64,000 nucleotides of DNA from Calycina herbarum. Lineage: Eukaryota; Ascomycota; Leotiomycetes; Helotiales; Pezizellaceae. A model generated the notes under the pieces. It was not told the origin of the DNA. It made no database searches and saw only the letters and a program-made list of their open reading frames with translations. Positions 1-13,000 of the stretch are shown here, piece after piece; the stretch's first letter is position 1, and each line of letters starts with the position of its first letter. A program made the translations under genes and the position numbers. The stretch spans positions 209,009-273,008 of the forward strand of contig LLEY01000085.1 in NCBI GenBank assembly GCA_001414485.1, given 5' to 3'.

Positions 1-605
1 CGTCTACTGACGACCTCTAAAACATTCGGCTCGAGGAGGACCGTTTGAAATTTGAACGAGACATAGCTTTCGAGGCAGCTATGGCTGGTTTGGCCCGGGT
101 TCGTAAACTGAAGAGGCAGCAACAGGAGCTTCGTACCAGAGGCATAGACATGCTCCAGCGTGGGCTAAAGACCCTAGATAAACTTGATACTGCCGAGAAA
201 AAGGAAAAGACAGAGAAGAAAGAGAGAAAAAGAAGGGAAGCGAAAGCCTCTATCTCTACTTCCTTATCCTCTGGTTTCAACCTTTCTTTTCTTAAGATAT
301 ACTCTTCTAACTACGTAATATAGGCAGACCTAGGTTTCAGTAGTAGAACTTCTGAAGTTCCTCTAAATAATAGCTAAGGCTTCTCTTAGATTCCTATATA
401 TTTTCTAAATATAAGTAATCTAACTATTTAATTAAATACTTAACTTATTCTCTAATAAGTCTATAGTTAAGAATTCTCTCGACTTTATACTCGGCGTTTA
501 GGTTTATAAGTTAGATTTCTATAAGTAGAGCTAGTAGTACTTCTAGTAGTACTAGTTTAAGTAAGGATATATAGAATACTAGGTAGATGTTTATTATCTA
601 TAGTA
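1..605 (-). mobile_element. Minus-strand chromovirus fragment: chromodomain end and 3' region
   Basis: Read on the minus strand, 325-600 matches by eye the integrase end and chromodomain of the plus-strand gypsy copies at 8,770-9,060 and 35,760-36,040, ending in the same short motif before the 3' region. The coding frame is full of TAG/TAA stops from C-to-T type changes. Bases 1-300 are GC-balanced and correspond to the region between pol and the 3' LTR. The element is cut at 604-605 by the DNA transposon and resumes at 2,464. Its 3' LTR lies outside the window. Confidence 0.8.
21..323 (+). CDS. Extra antisense ORF carried by a gypsy element, 5' truncated in frame
   Basis: This charged coiled-coil-like reading frame runs opposite to the pol gene of the chromovirus it lies in. 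It has no ATG in frame before residue 20 and an upstream stop at 18-20, so it is a C-terminal piece or is broken upstream. It is rich in Arg, Lys, Leu and Glu, with a segment LARVRKLKRQQQELRTRG followed by a Lys/Glu-rich tail. The same antisense protein, full of RIP stops, is seen at 36,060-36,480 in another gypsy copy, where the Leu-Arg-Leu-Arg-Lys-Gln-Gln stretch is recognisable. The function is unknown. I recall antisense accessory genes being described in Botrytis gypsy elements, but cannot verify that they are homologous. Confidence 0.5.
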   Translation, partial: NIRLEEDRLKFERDIAFEAAMAGLARVRKLKRQQQELRTRGIDMLQRGLKTLDKLDTAEKKEKTEKKERKRREAKASISTSLSSGFNLSFLKIYSSNYVI

Positions 606-653
606 ACGTTATCTATAAGCGAGTGTAATATATAAGTAAATATAATATAGAAT
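606..653. repeat. Left terminal inverted repeat of Fot1-like element
   Basis: The 48 bases are the exact reverse complement of 2,416-2,463 and are immediately preceded by the target TA. Confidence 0.9.
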
Positions 654-2415
654 CGTACTACTCTAATAAAAATTATAATTAACTACTTATAATAAATAAA
701 ATTAATTAAAACTACTCTAATTCCTCCTCTTTAGATATATTAATATTAATTTCATAGGTACGTATATTATAACTAGTATTACTATATCGTTTATAGCGTC
801 GTTCTCTCGGTTAGAGTCTAGTAGCTACCTCTCTCTCTTTATCCTCTTTCTATTATATAGTACTATAGATATTCTTCTAAGATAAAAGGTTCTATCTCTC
901 TTATAAAGTTAATATTCCTTCTTAATAGACACGTGTCTTTCTAGCTCTTTAATACTTACTTAGGGTTTTATTTACTTCTTAAAGGTCCTAGACCTCTGTC
1001 TTTAATAATATAACCTAGTATATTATTCTATATACCTCTTTTATAAATTAGTTAATTACTTAGAAAATTAAAGTTAGCGAGCTATTTTAATATATAGAAA
1101 TATATAATTTTAGGAATTTAGATTATAAAGTTACTTTAATTAGATTATTTAGAGTCTTTAAAACCTATAGAAGTAGATTAATAGCTGATTTATAGAGTAT
1201 TAGTATATATAGCTTAATATCTAGTAGAGATATTATACTTTCTAGATTAAATAGAATAAGCCTAGCTTCTTAGAAGCCTTCTCGAATATTTATTAGCGTT
1301 ATAGCTTACTAGAAGACAGTATAGAAGACAGGTAAAAAGTTAGCTTTTATAATATATATAATATATCTCTATATTATATCTTTAATATACTGTCTATATA
1401 CCTGCTTTAGTAGACTAAAACAACTGACGTCGAGAGACTAAAGAAGATAAGACGAATAAGAAGGTATATAGAGAGTAATAATATTATTCTCTTTATAATA
1501 AAGCTTAAAATCTGTTAAGTAGTAGCTCTTATAGCTGTTAAGAATAAGTAGACGGTATATTCTAATTATCTAATCTCTAGTATACTTATTAAAGTACTAA
1601 AGCTATTTAAGACCTCTTTTATTTATTATTCAACTATTATCGCTTATAGTAATACGCTAGTTCTTTAGTAATTTACTATTTTTATACTATAGTACGAGGT
1701 AGTATTTACTAGCGACGATAATAAATAGAGAGACCGCGTCTCTATAGAAAGTAATACTCTAAATAACTATAACCTATTCTCTATTATCTTACTAAGCTAT
1801 TTTCAGCCTTCTACGTCTTTTAGTACTTATAACTACTATTCCTGTCGAGATAATACCTATTATAAAGCCTGTCTCGTTAAAGTTATAGATATCTTTATCT
1901 TAGATACTATATTTAGTAGTTATATTTTAAACTAGTTAGAACTACGTAGAAATCGTATTAAGGTCTTCGTATTAGACTCTCTAGTAATTATACTTCTAAT
2001 AAAGACACGTTTATAAGACTTGTTATTACTTTATAAAGTTAGAAGCCTAGTTTCTACTAATAGATACCGTGTTATAGTTATAGAGTAGTCGGTTTACTAT
2101 ATCTATTATACTAGTAAGTCTAGAAGAAAATATACGTATATTAAGATTAAGAATATATTAAACTATTACTAACTTCTCTAGATCTATAAGCTTTTGAGAT
2201 TTAGACGTAGAATCGCGTTATAAAGGTTAACTATATCGTCGGCGACCTAGTATACTATAATCGACTCTATAGATTATAGCAGCGGCTCTAGTACTTAAAT
2301 CATAGTTACGATCTATAGCTTAACTAGCTAGGAGAATTTTTCTTTCGTCGCTTTTGTTTTATATCGTTAGTTATAATAGTATTCGAGTTTTAGTTAAGAT
2401 AATACGTCTTATATA

Positions 2416-2463
2416 ATTCTATATTATATTTACTTATATATTACACTCGCTTATAGATAACGT
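2416..2463. repeat. Right terminal inverted repeat of Fot1-like element
   Basis: Exact reverse complement of the left end, followed by TA and then by the resumed chromovirus integrase sequence. Confidence 0.9.
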
Positions 2464-2863
2464 TAGTACTAATTTATAATTTAAAGGTTCTCTAACTTAT
2501 TTAATTTTAAATAGTCTAAGTTTCTTATAGTCTAGTTTATTACTTAGTCTTTTAATATTAATATTTTTTTTTACTAAGTAGACTTTATCTCTCTCTTTTA
2601 GTATTAGCTTCTAACTACGTTATTTATCGTAGTAATACACGTTTCTTTTAGTTATAAACTATAAGTTCTTTATAAGTTCTTTATATAATTCTTTAATTTT
2701 TAAGACTTGAATTTAAGTAAGTTAATTATTATTTGTCGAAGATAATAGTTCTTAATATACTACTAATTTATATCTATAGTTAGTATAGAATAGTATAATA
2801 AGTGTTATTTCTATTATTAAACTATTATAAGCGAACTATACTAAAGGTAAGAGTTCGACTCAG
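2464..2863 (-). mobile_element. Minus-strand chromovirus integrase fragment
   Basis: Reverse complement of the integrase region seen on the plus strand at about 8,390-8,770. A degraded Val-Glu-Leu-Leu-Pro-Leu-Ala-Gln-Phe-Ala-Tyr-Asn segment lies at about 2,820-2,860. It joins 1-605 when the DNA transposon is removed. It stops abruptly at the LTR starting at 2,864. Confidence 0.8.
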
Positions 2864-3325
2864 TGTTACAAATCACGTGCCAGCACGTGACAAAGTGAAG
2901 TCCAGGCGACGACCTGATAGGACGAGCACTATTGTAAACCTAGAAGAAGGAAAGGATTAAGTATAATAGGATATATAATCCTAAGAATCTTATTACAGTT
3001 ATATTATATAACTTAGTTAAAGTAGTCAGGTAATAGAGTCTAGTTTTAAGAAGCCCTAGAAATAGAGTCGGACTCTATCTTCGGGACTCTTACTAAGAAG
3101 GACTCTAAACATAAACGAAGGTTCTATATAAGACTAGCACGTCTGCTATTAGATAGGAGCTTCGTACTTAACTTTAGTTATTAATCTTATTATCTTATTT
3201 AATATCTTTAATATAAGTAACGAGTTCACTTCTAAGTAAATAACCTAGCGTATCTATACTTCTTATCTATATACTAACCTTCGAGACTTAGTTATCTTTG
3301 TTTAGTTCGTTTAAGTTTTATTATA
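2864..3325 (+). repeat. 5' LTR of chromovirus copy 1
   Basis: It starts TGTTACAAATCACGTG and ends GTTATA, where CA has become TA. Two CACGTG palindromes lie within the first 25 bases. The second half is shared with the LTRs at 15,666, 30,386 and 36,709, but the first half is unlike theirs. Confidence 0.88.
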
Positions 3326-6300
3326 CTTTAAGTACCTGCTTAGAAGTTTAGTTACTATAGCTCTAGCAACCCTCGCTATAGCAACTAGCCTAAATACTAG
3401 TTGAGTTAATATCGTAGGAACATCTAGGAGTACGACTAGAAGGACACCTGCTAGTATATAGTTAACTAGAAACGACGATAATGTTAGTATACCGGACGCC
3501 TCTAAGCTTTATAAGGTCGAAGCACTTAAATCGATTAAAGTTAAGATACTAGATACGTATTATAGGAAGCGAAAGGAACTCGACTTATTCCTTCTCTAAA
3601 TAGACATCTATTTTAACTTTAACTCTAATAAGTTTAAGAGTAATTATAACTTATAAACTATCTTTGCTATCTCCTATTTTAGAGGATTAGTATTAGAATA
3701 GGCTTAGCTATACTTAGAGGACTTCTTTAAAAATAAGAATAAAGATAGAAAGATAGAATTAACTAAGATTATATTTAAATCTTAAAGAGGATTTAAAACA
3801 ACTATTAGAAAAGTTTTTAAAGACTTTGATATAATTCGAATAACTATATATAAGCTTTTGGAATTATACTAAACTAGATTAGTAATAGATTACGCTAATA
3901 AATTTTAACGTTATAGAACAAAGTCGGGATAGGATACTATTACTCTTATAGAACTCTTTTATAGAGGATTAAAGATATATATTTATAAGGAAATAGCTAA
4001 ATAGAATATATAATTCTTAACTATTATAAGTATAATTAAGGAAGTTATCTAACTAGATAACTGCTTATATGAATTTAGAAAGAGTAACCCTAGATATAGG
4101 GAAAAGAGTAAAGAGTTAGAGAAGTAGAAGTACTCTTATACTAATAAACATAGTAAGAAGGTAAATACTACGTAGAAGAAAACCTTTCTAAAGAAAAGAG
4201 GACTTTCCTAGGAGGAGTAAAATCGTCGACGTAAGTAGAACTTATATTATAACTATAGCCTTCTAGTTTATAGAGCAAATAAGTATAGTAAGAAGAAAGA
4301 CTCTAAGGGAAAGAAATAAATTAATACTACTATTTAATAATAGGTAGCCTTAACTAATCGTATTAAACATATAGATAAGGAGCTCGAAGTATAAGGATAT
4401 AGAACCTAGATTAAAAATAATAAAGGAGTTAGTAGTATTTAAGATACTAATAATAATAGAGATCTACTTCTTAAAGAATATTATAATATATAATTAGTAA
4501 TAGAATCTAAACAACCTTTTTAAGTAGAATACGAATTACTACTATCGACTAGTTCTTTAGAGACATCGGATTCATCTTCTAGTTTAGAAGAAGAAATAAG
4601 AAATAAAGACTCTAAAGTTAGAGAAACTTAGGCTTTCCTTAGAACCTTTAAATAGGGAAATAGATAAGTATATATTAATAACTAGAAACTAGACTTCTAG
4701 AGTCCTTATATAATATAAGGAGTTAACTTAACTATCTTAATAATATATACAGTTATAAGTAATAACCTTAAAATAATAACTCTAGTTAGTCTAATTACTA
4801 GACGAAAAACTATTAAAGAAAAGAAACTAGAATAGAAATAGTAACTAGTTAAAAAACCTACCTACTCTAAAGTAGAGGATATATAGAGAATATATAATAT
4901 TTTAAATAAAACTAGTATATCGATATAATAAGTTCTAATAAGATTTATAAGACGAATTAAAACCTCTTTTCTTAAGACACTGTCTAAAGATGTTATACTA
5001 GAGGAATTTAAGTAATATATTATAGTTATGTTAATTAGAAATAATAGATTAGTATTTAGAAAATATAACTTATAATAACTGTTTAGTATACTATTCTAGA
5101 AGTAAAGAGAACTTAATATAACCAGATAGGCTAAGACGGAATTAGAAGAATTATTCTATCTATTAAAAAGAGAACTATAGTTTATAAAAATAGTTTAGGA
5201 AATAATAGTATAATAGATACGATATAAACTAAGTCCGACTATAGACTAGTTATCGTAGAAGCGGTTCGAAGGAATATTACTAGAACCTGCTAGAATAGTA
5301 AAATATTATTAGATATACGAAGTAGTATTATCAGATAAAGAAGGAGTAGTATTCTTTCCTTAGTCCTAGATATAAGCTATTAGAGAAAAGAATTCAAAGG
5401 ACTATATATTTAAGGTTTACTATATAAAACTAGAGATAAGTATACTAGAGGCTATTTTAGATTATCTATATATAAGAGAACTATAGTCTATAGAAGCTAT
5501 TTTAGAAACTAATTATAAATAGATTTAATATAATTATAAACAAATACTAAAACGATTTATAAGAGAAATTCCTAAAACTATAAGAATCGTAGAATATAAA
5601 CTAGTATATAAGGTAGTATATACTAATAAGGAAAGAGTAAGATTCTTTCTATAGTATAAGAATAAGGAAAGAAAGAATTATAATCAAGAAAATCGATCTT
5701 TTAAAGTCTAATATATTAAAGCAAAGTTAAACGCTACTTTAAGAGAAAGATAGTTAATAGTAACTATAGAAATATAAGAGAAAAAGTTATAAGTTATAAT
5801 AGACTTAGAAGTAATAAGTAACTTTATTTCTCTAATAGCTTAAGAGAAGCTAAACATTCTAATTAAAGAGATAAGACTATATTAATTAAAAGTAGTTAAT
5901 AGAACAGATATTATATATTAAAATAGGATTATTAATTAGTAAACTATTTTAATAAAAGTTAATATTAAAGAATACTATTTAGATATATAATTCGATATTA
6001 TTAAAATAGGAAGTAAGGAAGTAATATTTAGTATACTATAGATTTAAGAATATAATCTAGAAATCGACTAAAAGGCTAGGATAATAACCTTTAGTCAATA
6101 TAAATATAAGGGTTCGTATTTATAACTTTAAAACTAGAATAAGGTTAGCGCTACCTTTTCTAAAGCACTAGAACACCTTGCTTAGAGTCTTCTACAGGTT
6201 AGTAAGAAAGCTAATAACGAAATACCTATATAGTAAAGAGAATTTAAGGCTTTGTTTAAAAACCTAGAAGACTTATAAGCCTTGTTAAAACATTGCTTAT

Positions 6301-9059
6301 AAGATTATAAGATTAAATTAAAAGAGGGTTATTATCTCTCGAAGTAGAAGCTTCAGTTATATAACTAGAAAAGCCTATAGAGAATAGAAAGTTATATAAA
6401 GGAAGGTATTAAGAAGAGATATATTAGAAGATCTAAGTTACTAATTATCTTAAATATACTTATTATTAAGAAGAAAGATAATATAGATAGAAGAGTATAT
6501 ATTAATTACTAAGAAGTAAATTATACTATAGTTAAGGACGCTTATCTACTACTACCTAGCTAATACTTATAGGATAAGTTAAGTAAGGTAGTATGATTTA
6601 TAAAACTAGATTAATAAAACACTTATAGACTTATATAAATAAAAGTCGAAGACGAATAGAAGATAGTATTTGCTTTACTATTAAGCCTTTATAAATATAT
6701 AGTTATACTATTTAGACTTTATAATATACTAGCTATATATTAGAGATAAAATAATAATATTTTAAGAGATCTTCTAGGAGTAATAGTAATCTATTACTTA
6801 GATAATATCTTAATTTTCTTAGAAAAAGAAGAAGAATATAAGAGATATATTAAAGAAGTTTTATAATAACTTATAAAAGTAAACTCTTAGTTAAAACTCT
6901 TAAAATACGAGTTTAGAGTAACTTAGATACTTTTCCTAAGATAGGTATTTAGCTTAGAGAAAATAGAAATAGATCTAGTAAAGATCTAAGACATCTTAAA
7001 CTAGAAATTACTAAAGAATATAAAAGATATATAGTCCTTCCTTAGATTTATAAACTTTTACTATCTATTTATATAAGACTATATAAAGATTACTAAACTA
7101 ATGTTAGTACTAGTTAAGAAAGCTATTAAATTTATATAAAATAAATAAGTAGAGAATACTTTTTAAAAAATTAAAACAAAGTTTATAGAAAAACCTATTC
7201 TATATAATTTTAATATAGATAAACCTAGTATAATTAAAATAGATGCTTTAGATATAGTAGTAGGTACGATTTACTTATAACTAAATAATAAAGGAAAACT
7301 TATACCTATTATATATTATTCTAAAATATTTAACCTAGTATAATAAAACTATAGTATCCTCGATAAGGAACTACTTACTATAGTATTAGCTTTAGAATAC
7401 TAGAGAATTTATTTATAGTTAGTAAAATACCTAGTTATAGTTTTATCTAACTATAAGAACCTTAGGACGTTTATAATAACTAAGGAACTTATAATAAGGT
7501 AATTAGCTAGATAGTTAGAAATATTAGAAAGATTTAATATTATTATTTAATATATAAAGGAAACGTTAAATACTTAGACTAATACTCTTAGCTAAAAACC
7601 CGGATACGAGGAAAATAAGGAGTATAAGAAGATTATAATCTTAAAAACTCTTAAGAATAGAGACTTAGTACCTACTATATATAAGATAGTAGTAATAAAC
7701 GATATCTAGATAGATAAGATTTAGAATATATATAAAGGTTATAACTAATATATAAAAGAGAAATTATAGGTTCCTAGCTCGTATATAAAGGAGTTTATAT
7801 AAGAATACTATACTATACTCGCTTATAGTTACTAAGGAATTCGTAGAACTCTCTAGAGAATAAGATAATACTACTATGTTAATCGGTTATCTGCGATAGT
7901 TAAGAAAGTAATAGTAGAATATAATACCTATACTAGGAATAAGGCTTCCTACTATACTTCTTATAGATAGATGAACACTACTCTAATACTATAGATACCT
8001 TAGAAATTAATATCTATAGATTTTATTATTAAATTACTAAAATCTAAAGATCTAATAATAAGAGTTAAATATAATACGATCCTAGTTATTATAGAACGAC
8101 TTATAAAGTATATAATTCTAATAGTATATATAGAGTTAAGTATAGCTAAGGAATTAGTATTCGTATTCCTTAGAGAAGTAGTCTTAAGATATAGACTACT
8201 TAAAGAGATACTCTTAGATAGAGATAAGCTCTTTATCTTAAAATTTTAAATCGCTCTTATAAAATAATTAGATGTAAAAAGGAAGCTTTCTATAGCTTTC
8301 TACTCTTAAATAAATAAAGGAAATAAAAGGATAAATTAAGTAGTTAAAACATACCTTTATTATTATATAAACTACTAGTAAGATAACTAAGTAGAACTAC
8401 TACTCTTAGCATAGTTTACTTATAATAGTTTAGTAACAGAAATAACACTTATTATACTATTCTATACTAACTTTAGATATAAATTAATAGTATATTAAGA
8501 ACTACTATCTATAACTATTAATAACTAACTTACTTATATTTATATCTTAAAAATTAAGAGTCTATATAAGGAACTTATAAAGGACTTATAGTTTATAGTA
8601 GAAAGAAACGCGTACTACTATAATAAACAACGTAGTTAAGAGCTAATACTAAAAGAGAGAGATAAAGTCTATTTAGTATAAAAGAATATTAATATAAAAA
8701 GACTAAGTAATAAACTAGATTATAAAAAACTTAGACTATTTAAAATTAAACAAGTTAAGAGACCTTTGAATTATAAATTAGTACTACTAAGAATAATAAA
8801 CATCTACCTAGTATTTTATATATCCCTACTCGAACTAGCACTACTAGGAGCACTACTAGCTCTAATTATAGAAATTCAACTAATAAACCTAAATACTAAG
8901 TACGAAGTTAAGAAGATTCTTAACTATAAAATTATTAGAGGCAAAATCAAGTATTTGATTAAGTAGTTAGATTACCTATATTTAGAGAATATATAGGAAC
9001 TAAAAAACAACCTTAACTATTACTTAAGAGAACTTTAGAAGTTCTACTAATAAAACCTA

Positions 9060-9563
9060 GGGCTGTCTAGAATTCGAGACCAGGGTTAGATAGAGATATG
9101 TTATTAGAAAGTACCTGTTTAACGAAAGAAGCTATCTCGAAGGCGGGAAACTAGGCAGAAGAGGACTTAGGAGGAGGACTCGAGGGAGAAGGACTCGGAG
9201 GAGTAATAGGAAATCGTTTATATATAGAGCTAAAGAAAAACCGGTATATAGGTTTTCAAGGCCTAGAGATAGGAACGATAAGATAGCTAGGGCTATTATA
9301 AGACCTTTTTAACCGAATATACTTAGAATAGTAAGAGGATTTAGAAAGCTCTAGGAAGTATTAACAGGACTGTTTACGATAGAAAGAATAAGTCTTAGCT
9401 AGACGTTATACGGATTCGATCTATATAGTAAGAGCTAAACGCTCTTTTTGTTTAGTATATAAGAAGGATATAGTTATATATAAAGGAAGGTTAATACCTT
9501 GTCGACGAATATATTTAGGTTAGAATTCTAGTATAGGGACACGCTAGGCTAAGAAGGGGATAG
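9060..9563 (+). other. Copy-1-specific segment between chromodomain and 3' LTR
   Basis: About 500 bases that I could not align by eye to the corresponding segments of the other gypsy copies. A degraded plus-strand frame is visible at about 9,360-9,540, rich in Arg, Tyr, Ile and Lys with few stops, so this may be a further variable accessory ORF. I do not recognise it. Confidence 0.35.
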
Positions 9564-10025
9564 TGTTACAAATCACGTACTAGCACGTAATAAAGTGAAG
9601 TCTAGGCGACGACCTAATAGGACGAGTACTATTATAAACCTAGAAGGAGGAAAGGATTAAATATAATAGGATATATAATCCTAAGGATCTTATTATAGTT
9701 ATATTACGTAACTCGGTTAAAGTAGTTAGGTAATAGAGTCTAGTTTTAAGAAGCCCTGGAAATAGAGTCGGACTCTATCTTCGGGACTCTTGCTAAGAAG
9801 GACTCTAAACATAAACGAAGGTTCTATATAAGACTAGCACGTCTGCTATTAGATAGGAGCTTCGTGCTTAACTTTAGTTATTAATCTTATTATCTTATTT
9901 AATATCTTTGATATAAGTAACGAGTTCACTTCTAAGTAAATAACCCGGGGCATCTATACTTCTTACTTGTATACCAACCTTCGAGACTTAGTCATCTTTG
10001 TTTAGTTCGTTTGAGTTTCGTTATA
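9564..10025 (+). repeat. 3' LTR of chromovirus copy 1
   Basis: Same length as the 5' LTR. The differences I checked are almost all CA-to-TA or TG-to-TA type changes, some on each copy. Confidence 0.88.
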
Positions 10026-13000
10026 CTAAGTCAACGTCGCTAGAATATCTAGAAGTACTACTAGAAGAATACCTGCTAGTATATAGTTAGCTAGGAACGA
10101 CGACAATGTTAGTATACTAGACGTACCCGAGCCTTATAAAGTCAAAGTACTTAAGTCTATTAAAGTTAAGATACTAGACACGTATTATAAAAAGCGAAAG
10201 AAACTCGACTTATTCCTTCTTTAAATAGATATCTACTTCTACTTTAACTTCGACAAATTCGAAGATAATTATAACTTATAAACTATCTTTACTATCTCCT
10301 ACCTAAGAGAACTAGTATTAGAATAGGCTTAGCTATATTTAGAAGACTTCTTTAAAAATAAGAATAAAGATAGAAAGATAGAGTTAACTAAGATTATATT
10401 TAAATCCTAGAGAAGATTTAAAATAACTATTAGAAAAGTCTTTAGAGACTTTAACGTAATCTAAACTACTATATATAAGCTTTTAGATTTATAATAAACT
10501 AGATTAGTAATAGATTATACTAATAAATTTTAATAATATAGAACGAAATTAAGATAAGATACTATTACTCTTATAGAACTCTTTTATAGAGGATTAAAGA
10601 TATATATTTATAAGGAAATAGCTAAATAGAACTTATAGTTTTAAACTATTATAGATATAATTAAGAAGGTTATCTAGCTAGACAACCGTCTATATAAATT
10701 TAGAAAGAGTAACCTTAGATATAGAGAAAAGAGTAAGAGGTTAGAAAAGTAGAAACACGTCTATACTAGTAAGTATAATAAGAAGGCGAACGTTATATAG
10801 AAAAAGACCTTTTTAAAGAAAGGAGAACTTTTCTAAGAAGAGCGAAATCGTTAATATAAGTAGAACTTATATTATAACTATAGCCTCTCTAGTTATAGAG
10901 TAAATAAGTATAATAAGAAGAAAGACTCTAAAGAGAAAGAATAAGTTAATACTACTATTTAAAAGAAAGTAGCTTTACTCGACAAAATTAAACTTATAAA
11001 TAATAAACTCAAAGCTAGAGAATATAGTACGTAGATTGAAATAGATGTCTTAGATATAACAGTAGACGCTATATACTTATAGCTAAACGAAGGAATCGAC
11101 TTATAGTTTAGTAAGGTATAGAATACTAATAATAGTAGAGATCTACTTCTTAAAGAGTATTATAATACATAGTTAGAAATAAAATATAAATTATTACTAT
11201 TAATAAGTTTATTAGAGTTATTAGAATTAGTATCTAACTTATTAAAGATAGATCTATAAATACTTAAGTCTAAATAAGACGAGATATAGGTATTTATTAG
11301 AACTTTTAAAAGAGGAAATAGATAAGTATATATAGAAAACTAGAAACCTGATTTTTAAAGCTTATATTCTACTTAGAGAGTTAATTCTATAGTCTTAACT
11401 ACTTATATAATAGTTTAGAATAAATATAACTAAGTAACTATAGTTAGTCTTATTACTAGAAGAGAAACTATTAAACTTAAAGAACTAGGACTAGAGTAGG
11501 TAGTATCTAATAACTTCCTAGAGAAGAGAGACTTATAAATAGTTATAGATTTAAAAAACAATACTACTAAATAGGAATAGTATTATTTAGAGAGTTTCGA
11601 TAAATATAATAGATATCTAAAGTTAGACATTACTACCTACCTACCTAGTTAAGACTATAGGTTAGAAATTAATAAGAAATATCAAGTATTAAGAGTAGAA
11701 AAGGGAATAGTAATATTATTTAAGAGACTAGGAAATTAGCAAATATTTAGAGTTATTTAAGTAAACCTCTAGGCTACTCTAATCTAGGAATTCTATTAAC
11801 TAGTAGAAGGTAAACGTTAGGTTACTAAAATCTTATATAGAATAACTATTAAATAGGTTTAATATAAACTATATACTATATTAGACTAGTTAATAGAAAA
11901 ATGCTTTATTAGAACTATTTTAGAACCTAAGAGAACTATAGAAGATAGTCTAATATATAAGGTAGCCTTTTCTAATAACAAAAAGATAATATTCTTCCTA
12001 AGCTCTTTAAAGGAAGATAATAGTAAAAGAAGATTTAAGGTTTATTATATTAAACTAGAGATTTATACTACTACTAGAGAGAATTAACTTATAGTAATAA
12101 CGAAGATAAGAGAAAAGGAACTCCGAGTTCTAATTAACTCTAGAGTAACGAGTAATTTCCTTTTCTTAATAGCTTTAAAGAAGCTAAACGTTCTAATTAA
12201 AGATATAAGGCTATACTACTTAGAGGTAGTTAATAGAATAGACGTTATATACTAGAATAGAATTATTAATTAGTAAACTATTCTAGTAAAAGTTAATATT
12301 AAAGAATACTACTTAGATATATAATTTAATATTATTAAGATAGGAAGTAAGAAAGTAATACTTAGTATACTATAGATTTAAGAACATAATCTAGATATTA
12401 ACTAGAAAGCTTAAATAATAACCTTTAGTTAATATAAATATATAGGTTTATATTTATAACTATAAAACTAAAACGAGGTTAGCGCTACCTCTTCTAAGAC
12501 GCTAGAACACCTAGCCTAGAGTCCTTTACAGGTTAGTACGACAGCTGATAACAAAATACCTATATAGTATAAGGAATTTAAAGCTTTGTTTAAAAGCCTA
12601 GAAGATATATAAGCCTTACTAGAACATCGTCTATAGGATTATAAGATTAAACTAAAAGAGGGTTATTATCTCTTAAAGTAAAAGCTTCAGTTATATAACT
12701 AGAAAAGTCTATAAAGGATAGAAAGTTATATAAAGGAAGATATTAAGAAGAGATATATTAGAAAATCTAAGTTACTAATTACCTCGAATATACTTATTAT
12801 TAAGAAAAAAGATAACCTAAATAAGAGAGTATATATTAATTACTAAGAAGTAAATAATACTATAGTTAAGAACGCTTATCTATTACCTAGTAGCTAATAC
12901 TTATAAGATAAGTTAGATAAGATAGTACGATTTATAAAACTAGATTAATAAAACGCTTATAAACTTATATAAATAAAAGTCAAAGACGAATAGAAAACAG

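Larger units (their letters stand above)
606..2463 (-). mobile_element. Pogo/Fot1-like DNA transposon, RIP-inactivated
   Basis: The element is 1,858 bp with perfect inverted ends of about 48 bp, beginning ACGTTATCTATAAGCGAGTG. A TA dinucleotide flanks both sides (604-605 and 2,464-2,465). The chromovirus sequence continues across the insertion when the element and one TA are removed. Size, TA target and long inverted ends match the Fot1/pogo group as I know it. On the minus strand at about 715-800 a degraded frame resembles the C-terminal CCHC-like tail (…HNIRTC…) followed by an acidic end seen in fungal pogo transposases. No open transposase remains, only TA-rich sequence with many stops. 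Confidence 0.8.
2864..10025 (+). mobile_element. Near-complete Ty3/gypsy chromovirus (copy 1), RIP-inactivated
   Basis: Two 462-bp LTRs (2,864-3,325 and 9,564-10,025) bound a 6.2-kb interior. In order the degraded frame shows gag (about 3,520-4,330) with a CX2CX4HX4C knuckle near 4,240-4,290, an aspartic protease near 5,790, reverse transcriptase with a Tyr-Leu-Asp-Asn relic at 6,793-6,804 (second Asp changed to Asn), RNase H near 7,250, integrase at about 7,800-8,600 and a chromodomain at about 8,900-9,040. A purine tract (AAGAAGGGGATAG) precedes the 3' LTR. Nearly all Gln, Trp and Arg codons have become stops. The open 66-codon stretch at 8,766-8,966 is the integrase-chromodomain junction, not a gene. 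Flanks ctcag and ctaag differ by one base, so the target duplication is uncertain. Confidence 0.9.

Noticed and set aside
8766..8966. Hydrophobic 66-residue open frame, possible small membrane protein
   Set aside because: It is the integrase C-terminus and start of the chromodomain of gypsy copy 1 in the pol frame; the same protein pattern recurs in copies 2 and 4.
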